DNA of 5,682 nt from assembly GCA_015658585.1 (NCBI GenBank), contig DQOP01000076.1, positions 1-5,682 of the forward strand. The letters are read 5' to 3'. Origin of the DNA: Candidatus Poseidoniales archaeon. Lineage in GTDB: Archaea; Thermoplasmatota; Poseidoniia; MGIII; CG-Epi1. Shown here in pieces: positions 1-4,509 of this stretch. Below the pieces are notes generated by a model, which was not told the DNA's origin, ran no database searches, and saw nothing but the letters and a program-made list of their open reading frames with translations. Made by a program: the position numbers and the translations under genes. The first letter of the stretch is position 1. Every line of letters starts with the position of its first letter.

Positions 1-2
1 CC

Positions 3-1121
3 TCATTTACTGTCGAGAAAACAACCTTTGTAGCCGATATAAGGCAAAGTATAACCAAAGTGACCAAGGGAATAAGTGACTACGTAAAAGAAAAGGCCGG
101 AACTGCTGAGGATGAAGATACCCGAATTTTTTTGGAAATCGAAGGGAAGAAATATGATCGAGAACTGATTGAGATAGCTCAGGAATTAACGGAGAAGGAA
201 GAAGAAATAAAATTGGAGGGAAGCAAGAAACTGTTCCTTAAAATTAAAGATTATGATGACTATACGGATATCGAAAAGCGTACCGTAAGCTATATTCGTA
301 AAAAATTCAAATTCACTAGTGAGGCAAACCAATGGTTAAGAACCGAAATAAAAAGATGGAGCGCAACCAGGAAGAGGCACAAGGAAACCAAAGACCCTAC
401 CAGTTCGGAATTTAAGAAGAAAACTGTTGTTTCAGCGGTCTTTACCAATCTCAAGGACGCTTACAACTGGGACAATCTGAATAACTTGGGAGAGAAACCA
501 AAAACGCCATCCCAGTGGGCAGGCGTATTGCTCTCAATTGTTTTTGTATTGGGAATCTTATCAGGTGTAGCCTACGGACTGAAATGGAGCAATCAAGAGA
601 CCCAATGGGACAATGAGGGATTATCCGCAGTCCATGGTACTGTAATTGATGAATATGGGAACAGCCTCGAGGGAGTCAAAGTCGAAGTTGGTGACAAAAA
701 AACAGATACCAATAAGCAAGGTAAATATTACCTGTATGATTTGACCGGAGATGAAGCCAGATTGAATTTTGTTATGGAAGGATATGGAACCGTTGTCGTC
801 TGGATGAATATCAGGGCCGATGGAACTAATATCATGGAGATTGAAATGAATGAGGGGGAAGAACAGACAAACTATGATTATCGGAAAAACGTTGCAAAGC
901 CCTGGCCACCGAATTATACCCTGGCCCCCATATTTATGATCGCCTCGATAGTAGCCTTGATAGGCAGTTCAGCCGCTCTCCTCCATCAGAATTTCAAGAT
1001 AGCTATCTTAGGGTGCTTGTTTGGTGTCCTGAGTTATGGGTTCCTGATCGGTAGTGTTCTATCTGTGGTTGCCCTCTCATTGTTGTTGGTTGATAGAGAA
1101 CGGTTCGAAACAGAGGAATAG
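3..1121 (+). CDS. Membrane protein with extracytoplasmic carboxypeptidase-regulatory-like domain (5' end probably cut by window edge)
   Basis: Function is unknown. Numbering from the GTG at 60, residues 1-150 form a highly charged, probably cytoplasmic region that I do not recognise. A membrane helix spans about 153-174. Residues about 188-265 look like a carboxypeptidase-regulatory-like beta-sandwich, with the pattern VHGTVIDEYGNSLEGVKVEV, then TDTNKQGKYYL and an EGYG motif. Further hydrophobic segments lie at about 287-307 and 312-344 (one long helix or a tight hairpin), and the tail is acidic. The predicted topology places the beta-sandwich outside the membrane. The frame has no stop between base 3 and the GTG at 60, the intervening codons read as plausible protein (19 residues), and no good ribosome site or correctly spaced TATA box precedes the GTG. 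I therefore treat the gene as starting upstream of the window, with GTG 60 (353 aa) as the alternative. Its TAG is followed immediately by the ATG of the DUF2085 gene, which suggests co-transcription. Confidence 0.8.
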   Translation, partial: SFTVEKTTFVADIRQSITKVTKGISDYVKEKAGTAEDEDTRIFLEIEGKKYDRELIEIAQELTEKEEEIKLEGSKKLFLKIKDYDDYTDIEKRTVSYIRKKFKFTSEANQWLRTEIKRWSATRKRHKETKDPTSSEFKKKTVVSAVFTNLKDAYNWDNLNNLGEKPKTPSQWAGVLLSIVFVLGILSGVAYGLKWSNQETQWDNEGLSAVHGTVIDEYGNSLEGVKVEVGDKKTDTNKQGKYYLYDLTGDEARLNFVMEGYGTVVVWMNIRADGTNIMEIEMNEGEEQTNYDYRKNVAKPWPPNYTLAPIFMIASIVALIGSSAALLHQNFKIAILGCLFGVLSYGFLIGSVLSVVALSLLLVDRERFETEE

Positions 1122-1649
1122 ATGTCCTCGTGGGAAGTAAAAAGAAAATGGGACCTATTGGGTAAATGGAACAAGACCTTTCTAGTGATACTTTGGGGCT
1201 GGACGCTTCTGATCCTGAGCGGCCCATTCATAGTTCCCGAAGGACATGCGGAAGATCTTAGCGGGGTTGTAGGGGGCTACGACAACCGGGATGTCATCGA
1301 GCGAATGAATCCCGTTGCAAAGGTGGTCTACTATATCGGAGACCTGAACTGTCATCAGAAGTTAGAACGGTCTTATTCCTACAATCAGAACCAAATGCCT
1401 TTCTGTGCGAGGGATGTTGGAATCTTCGCAGGCCTGGCGATTGGTTTTACCTATGCTTTAGGAAGAAGGATTGAATTGACTCTGCCCCTGATATTGCTGT
1501 CTTTGGTACCCATTGGCATTGATGGAACCGTACAACTCCTGACGGCTTATGAATCAACCAATATTAGGAGAGTGGTGACGGGATTGATAGCTGGCGGCGT
1601 GACGGGGATCGCACTGAAAATAATCGCGAACTCACTGGATCGGAATTAG
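1122..1649 (+). CDS. DUF2085 family membrane protein
   Basis: This is a 175-aa integral membrane protein of unknown biochemical role. The match to DUF2085 rests on recognised motifs: CHQ at 77-79, R83-S84, then MPFCARD around 92-98 followed by a helix rich in G and A (98-114), a PIGIDGTVQLL segment at 130-140 and an RRVVTGLIAGG segment at 149-159. Membrane helices lie at about 19-38, 98-114, 119-138 and 150-168. The conserved Cys77, His78 and Cys95 could bind a metal or form a disulfide, but that is inference. The start ATG abuts the preceding TAG with no gap, and an AGAGGA purine stretch 4 nt before the ATG may act as a ribosome site inside the upstream gene's last codons. It is the last gene of this + strand unit. 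Its final bases overlap by 4 nt the stop of the convergent small zinc-ribbon gene. Confidence 0.85.
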   Translation: MSSWEVKRKWDLLGKWNKTFLVILWGWTLLILSGPFIVPEGHAEDLSGVVGGYDNRDVIERMNPVAKVVYYIGDLNCHQKLERSYSYNQNQMPFCARDVGIFAGLAIGFTYALGRRIELTLPLILLSLVPIGIDGTVQLLTAYESTNIRRVVTGLIAGGVTGIALKIIANSLDRN

Positions 1650-1816
1650 TTCTCCCAGTCAATGTCTGAATCACAGAATGGGCATTGGGGGGCCTGTTCG
1701 GGGACTACACGGTAACACACACTACAGAGTTTGCCAGGGTTGTAGATCTTCTGGTAGGCGAACAATAATACAACCGCAAGAACTAGGAGGGCAACAAGAG
1801 CAATCGTGAACAGCAT
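1646..1816 (-). CDS. Small membrane-anchored zinc-ribbon protein, 56 aa
   Basis: I found this gene by translating the gap between the DUF2085 and flippase genes on the minus strand. It encodes 56 residues: an N-terminal hydrophobic helix at about 2-20 (rich in L, V and A), a short YQKIYNPGK linker, and a four-cysteine module C31-S-V-C34 ... C45-P-F-C48, which is a classic zinc-ribbon arrangement (CxxC, 10 residues, CxxC). The tail is acidic (DSDIDWEN). The ATG overlaps the flippase TGA by one base (TGATG), the usual sign of translational coupling, so it is probably the second gene of the flippase transcript. Its TAA overlaps the convergent DUF2085 stop by 4 bases. The near-perfect fit into the gap and the intact CxxC pairs argue that it is real. 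The function is unknown. Such ribbons commonly bind zinc and mediate protein or nucleic-acid contacts, and here it would face the cytoplasm if the helix is oriented N-out. Confidence 0.8.
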   Translation of the reverse strand: MLFTIALVALLVLAVVLLFAYQKIYNPGKLCSVCYRVVPEQAPQCPFCDSDIDWEN

Positions 1817-3336
1817 CAATCCCTCTTGAGTTCCTCACCAATGTAGGTGGTCATTTCTTTGGGATTCAGGGCATTCCAATAAAATCGGAAATCTTGGGAG
1901 GTAAAACCACCGAGGACGGCAAGAACAAAAAGGAACAGGAAACCTCCAAATGCCGAAAAGAGGAAAAGTTCATACCATCTGTCAACTGGAATATTGGACT
2001 GTATCTGCCACATCAGGAGACCCACGAAAATTGCAACCGAAAGTTGGAGGAGAAAAATTGGGCGAGGCAGCATATTGAGGTGTAGGTAACACAATATCCT
2101 GAGCGAAAGACCCAGGAACAACTCTGATATCAATATTGCAAGGGCTGCCCCTTCACCCCCCATTCCTGGCAAATCATTGAGACCCAGGTGAGGAATACTT
2201 TTTGGAACCAAGGCCAGCATGAGTATAATGCTGAGTGAAGCTGCAAGGATACTAAGTATAGATGTCAGGTCAGGTCGGTTGGAACCTCTCAGAGCAATTG
2301 ACCATGGTCTATTGACAACTCGAACCAGAGCACCCAAGGCCAGTAACTGCAAGATCGTGGCAGCTGGCAAGAATTCTCGGCTGATAAAAACCTCTATGAT
2401 CTCACTGGACCAAACAACCGTCATAGCCACTACTGGCATGACCAGCATAGCAATGTATCGTTCGGTATCGTAAACGAGATGCTGGATTTCCTGGTTCTTT
2501 TTAGAGGCATGAAGTTTGGAAATGGCTGGAAGAAGCATTTCCTCTACAGCCAAGGCCAAGACTCCTATGAAAATTGCTATACGTTGAACTGCAAAATAAA
2601 GGCCGACTTGAGTTTCGGTCCAGAATATTCCAATAAATATTTTGTCGAAATGCTGCCTGAAGATAACGAAAATCGAAGCTGCCGCCACCGGCATGGCATA
2701 TGATTTATATGAATTGAACGTTGCCTTGTCCGGCTTGGATATGGGGTAGTCCCGGAAATACCAAAGGGAGAGAAGCGATATTACTATGATACCCACGAGA
2801 TAAGAACGGGCAAGCCAGATTATGCCCCAGCCCATCAATGCTGTGGCTATGAAAAGAAATGAACGAAGGGATGTTCCTATGATATTTGGAATTGCAACTC
2901 TGGCGCTTTGCTCTAGACCGCTGAATGTGGCAGTCATCACACCCAGGGCTAGGAATACAATATAGTACAGTACAATTGTAGACAGCAGACCGGGGGTTTG
3001 GATATCATATATCTGCTTATCCAGATAGACGGTCCAGAACCAGTAGCAAGAGGCAAAGACCATAAGCATGAAGGATATAAGAACCAATCTTACGGTGAGA
3101 AACGTGCCAATACATTTTCCAAGATCAAGTCCTTCGCTAACCCTCTTGACGTGGGCCATGCGAAAACCAAAAAAAGCCAGGAAAGTGAAACCACCGACCA
3201 AACTGAGGGCATATCCGAACTCACCGAGAGCCGACGCTCCCATTTTTCGGGCTACAAATAACAGGGCAACCCAACCGATTATCGCATTGATATTCTCGGC
3301 AGCGAAAAGTAATGCTATTTTGCGAGAGGTCGCCAT
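1816..3336 (-). CDS. Polysaccharide flippase, MOP superfamily (Wzx/RfbX-like)
   Basis: This 506-aa polytopic membrane protein, with roughly 12-14 hydrophobic helices along its whole length, is predicted to flip lipid-linked oligosaccharides across the cytoplasmic membrane. Family hallmarks are visible. The N-terminus (KIALLFAAENINAIIGWVAL) is followed by FVARKMGASALGEFGYALS, the typical 'R-x-hGa-x-x-hGeF' segment after the first helix. Mid-protein, FRQHFDKIFIGIFW and QVGLYFAVQRI (about 226-253) match the 'D-x-hhIG-x-x... vG-x-Y-x-xA-x-x-h' region that starts the second half. The C-terminus has the QDFRFYWNALNP-type tail seen in archaeal members. I chose ATG 3336: it begins just before the first helix and lies 25 nt from a TATA-like box. 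An in-frame ATG at 3498 would add 54 Pro/Arg-rich residues and overlap the divergent kinase by more than 100 bp. The natural glycan substrate cannot be told from sequence. Confidence 0.9.
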   Translation of the reverse strand: MATSRKIALLFAAENINAIIGWVALLFVARKMGASALGEFGYALSLVGGFTFLAFFGFRMAHVKRVSEGLDLGKCIGTFLTVRLVLISFMLMVFASCYWFWTVYLDKQIYDIQTPGLLSTIVLYYIVFLALGVMTATFSGLEQSARVAIPNIIGTSLRSFLFIATALMGWGIIWLARSYLVGIIVISLLSLWYFRDYPISKPDKATFNSYKSYAMPVAAASIFVIFRQHFDKIFIGIFWTETQVGLYFAVQRIAIFIGVLALAVEEMLLPAISKLHASKKNQEIQHLVYDTERYIAMLVMPVVAMTVVWSSEIIEVFISREFLPAATILQLLALGALVRVVNRPWSIALRGSNRPDLTSILSILAASLSIILMLALVPKSIPHLGLNDLPGMGGEGAALAILISELFLGLSLRILCYLHLNMLPRPIFLLQLSVAIFVGLLMWQIQSNIPVDRWYELFLFSAFGGFLFLFVLAVLGGFTSQDFRFYWNALNPKEMTTYIGEELKRD

Positions 3337-3358
3337 TATTCGCGCACAGTGGTTGGGA

Positions 3359-3364
3359 TTTAAA
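3359..3364. promoter_or_regulatory. Palindromic TATA-like box shared by divergent flippase and kinase genes
   Basis: The hexamer TTTAAA sits in the middle of the 50-bp gap between the flippase ATG (3336, minus) and the kinase GTG (3387, plus). Exactly 22 bases separate it from each start codon, so its centre is 25.5 nt from both. That is the expected distance from an archaeal TATA box to the transcription start, so both mRNAs would begin at or next to their start codons. No ribosome site is seen before either start, in agreement with leaderless messages. No clear BRE element could be picked out on either side. Use as a two-way promoter is inference from geometry. Confidence 0.6.
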
Positions 3365-3386
3365 GCCAGTCCTCTTGAGTAAGAAT

Positions 3387-4292
3387 GTGGCCTCAAAACT
3401 AATCGTGGCAGGAGTTTTGGCCTTGGATGACCTGAAAACACCCCACGGAAGCGGTAAAGGTGTAGTGGGAGGGGCTGGAATCTATTCCAGTGTTGCATCC
3501 AGCCTTTTTACTGAAACTGCATTGGTTGCGGCAATAGGTTATGATTTTCCAGTCGACTTCATTAATAAAATAGAATCCAAAGGTATCGATATCAAATCCG
3601 TCAGAAAGCTGGAATATCCCACTTTTCATTGGTCGGGAGAATACAAAGGGGATATGGCGCAAGCAATCACTCACGAAACCGACTTTCAGATAAACGATCA
3701 TTATGACTGGGAAATAGAAAAAGAACATCGTATGGTCCGGTCGTTGTTATTGTGCAACAATGATCCAAATATCCAAAAAAGAGTATTGGAACAGATGGAT
3801 GCTGAGATAATCGCTATGGACACGATGAATCTATGGATTGACATTGCCAAGGAGACTCTGAATAATGTTGTTTCACAGGTTGACATTCTGTTCATCAATG
3901 ATGCTGAAGCACAACTTTACTCAAATTCGGAAAACCAGGATGAAGCGGCCCAGAGATTGTTAGGCAAGGGGCCCAGATACGTCATTATCAAAAAAGGTGA
4001 ACACGGGGCCTCATTGTACACCGAGGACTCGGTTTCACATCTACCCGCCTTTGCCGTCAAGAAATTCGTTGATCCAACAGGAGCTGGGGACAGCTTTGCA
4101 GGGGCAACAATGGGATATCTGACAAATGTGGAAGCACTGGACAAAGACAGCCTAATTGTAGCCATGAATTATGGGGCTGCCGTGGCCTCCATAACTGTAG
4201 AAGGATTCGGGACTGCCAGGATAATGGACCTCTCGAAACCAGAGGTTGAAGAGCGATTCCAGAAGTTAAGTGGTGGGCCCGGCCGGATTTGA
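3387..4292 (+). CDS. PfkB/ribokinase-family carbohydrate (or nucleoside) kinase
   Basis: This 301-aa protein is a cytoplasmic ATP-dependent kinase of the PfkB/ribokinase fold. Visible motifs, numbered from GTG 3387: an opening strand KLIVAGVLALDDL; the glycine-rich substrate-side GGAGIYSS at about 28-35; FHWSGEY near 80-86, probably from the lid; DTMNLWI near 145-151; the NDAEA motif (171-175) typical of the family's N-x-x-E metal/ATP region; IIKKGEHGA at 200-208; and the signature DPTGAGDSFAGA (229-240) with catalytic base Asp235 in GAGD. Length fits the family (about 300). The substrate is undetermined: sugar, nucleoside and sugar-phosphate kinases all share these motifs. The start choice follows the TATA box spacing. 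An ATG at 3312 would add 25 unlikely residues and overlap the flippase, and a TTG at 3375 is also possible. The last six codons and the TGA lie inside the antisense tRNA gene. Confidence 0.9.
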   Translation: MASKLIVAGVLALDDLKTPHGSGKGVVGGAGIYSSVASSLFTETALVAAIGYDFPVDFINKIESKGIDIKSVRKLEYPTFHWSGEYKGDMAQAITHETDFQINDHYDWEIEKEHRMVRSLLLCNNDPNIQKRVLEQMDAEIIAMDTMNLWIDIAKETLNNVVSQVDILFINDAEAQLYSNSENQDEAAQRLLGKGPRYVIIKKGEHGASLYTEDSVSHLPAFAVKKFVDPTGAGDSFAGATMGYLTNVEALDKDSLIVAMNYGAAVASITVEGFGTARIMDLSKPEVEERFQKLSGGPGRI

Positions 4293-4347
4293 ACCGACGA
4301 CCACCCGGTTATGAGCCGGGAGCTCCACCAGACTAAGCTACGGGCCC
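4271..4347 (-). tRNA. tRNA with CAT anticodon (Ile2 or elongator Met), CCA encoded
   Basis: A full cloverleaf can be drawn on the minus strand: acceptor GGGCCCG/CGGGCCC, D stem GCTT/GAGC, anticodon stem CCCGG/CCGGG with loop CTCATAA (anticodon CAT), five-base variable loop, T stem GTCGG/CCGGC (one G-U) with loop TTCAAAT, discriminator A, and an encoded CCA (4271-4273). A CAT anticodon can mean Met or, after agmatidine modification of the wobble C in archaea, Ile2 reading AUA. It is not a typical archaeal initiator, whose acceptor starts AGCGGG. The GGGCCCG acceptor resembles archaeal tRNA-Ile, so I lean to Ile2. It lies 2 nt downstream of tRNA-Asn and is probably co-transcribed with it. Its 3' 22 bases overlap the end of the kinase gene on the other strand. 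Without CCA the gene is 4274-4347. Confidence 0.93.
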
Positions 4348-4349
4348 GG

Positions 4350-4426
4350 TGGCGCCGCTGATCGGATTCGAACCGATGACCGTCCGGTTAACAGCCGGAT
4401 GCTCTGACCTGCTGAGCTACAGCGGC
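4350..4426 (-). tRNA. tRNA-Asn (GTT), CCA encoded
   Basis: The minus strand folds into a standard cloverleaf: acceptor GCCGCTG/CAGCGGC, TA at positions 8-9, D stem GCTC/GAGC with loop AGCAGGTCA, anticodon stem TCCGG/CCGGA around loop CTGTTAA (anticodon GTT, asparagine), variable loop CGGTC, T stem ATCGG/CCGAT with loop TTCGAAT, discriminator G (usual for tRNA-Asn), and encoded CCA at 4350-4352. It is the first of two tandem tRNAs; the second starts after only 2 bases, so RNase processing must separate them from one precursor. A TATA-like box lies 30 nt upstream. No intron is seen. Without CCA the gene is 4353-4426. Confidence 0.96.
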
Positions 4427-4452
4427 ACTGATGTGTGCTCACTCAAGTATGC

Positions 4453-4459
4453 TTTAAAA
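4453..4459 (-). promoter_or_regulatory. TATA-like box for the tandem tRNA transcript
   Basis: TTTTAAA on the minus strand, preceded by purine-rich AGAAG that could serve as a BRE-like element, is centred 30 nt upstream of the tRNA-Asn 5' end. With the normal archaeal spacing of about 25 nt, transcription would begin roughly 4-5 nt before the tRNA. No other tRNA promoter candidate lies between the glycosyltransferase start and the tRNA. Confidence 0.55.
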
Positions 4460-4481
4460 CTTCTGCGACGAGCGGAGATTG

Positions 4482-4488
4482 TATTTAT
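4482..4488 (+). promoter_or_regulatory. TATA-like box for the glycosyltransferase gene
   Basis: TATTTAT is centred 25 nt upstream of the ATG at 4510. This matches the spacing at the flippase/kinase promoter and implies a leaderless message, because no Shine-Dalgarno-like purine run precedes the ATG. It lies about 22 bp from the oppositely oriented tRNA TATA box, so the 83-bp gap (4427-4509) holds two back-to-back promoters. Confidence 0.55.
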
Positions 4489-4509
4489 CCACAGTCTTCT
4501 TATGATACA

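Noticed and set aside
1003..1231. Minus-strand open frames of 65-74 codons over the junction of the first two genes
   Set aside because: They overlap each other and two well-supported + strand genes, and their Ser/Arg-rich translations look like noise.
1894..3261. Several 60-90-codon open frames on the + strand opposite the flippase
   Set aside because: They are antisense shadows of a clear polytopic membrane protein; their translations lack recognisable domains and they have no promoter or ribosome site of their own.
1822..3380. Direct repeat CCTCTTGAGT at 1822-1831 and 3371-3380, roughly bracketing the flippase gene
   Set aside because: It is only ten bases, with no similarity beyond, no inverted repeats and no transposase; chance is the simplest explanation.
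3312..3386. ATG at 3312 (or TTG at 3375) as kinase start
   Set aside because: The ATG start adds 25 residues without kinase-like sequence and overlaps the divergent flippase start. Both candidates lie upstream of, or too close to, the TATA box, while GTG 3387 has the right spacing and precedes the first beta strand.
3337..3498. N-terminal extension of the flippase to an ATG at 3498
   Set aside because: The 54 extra residues are Pro/Arg/His-rich, unlike a flippase N-terminus, and are the antisense of the kinase 5' coding region.
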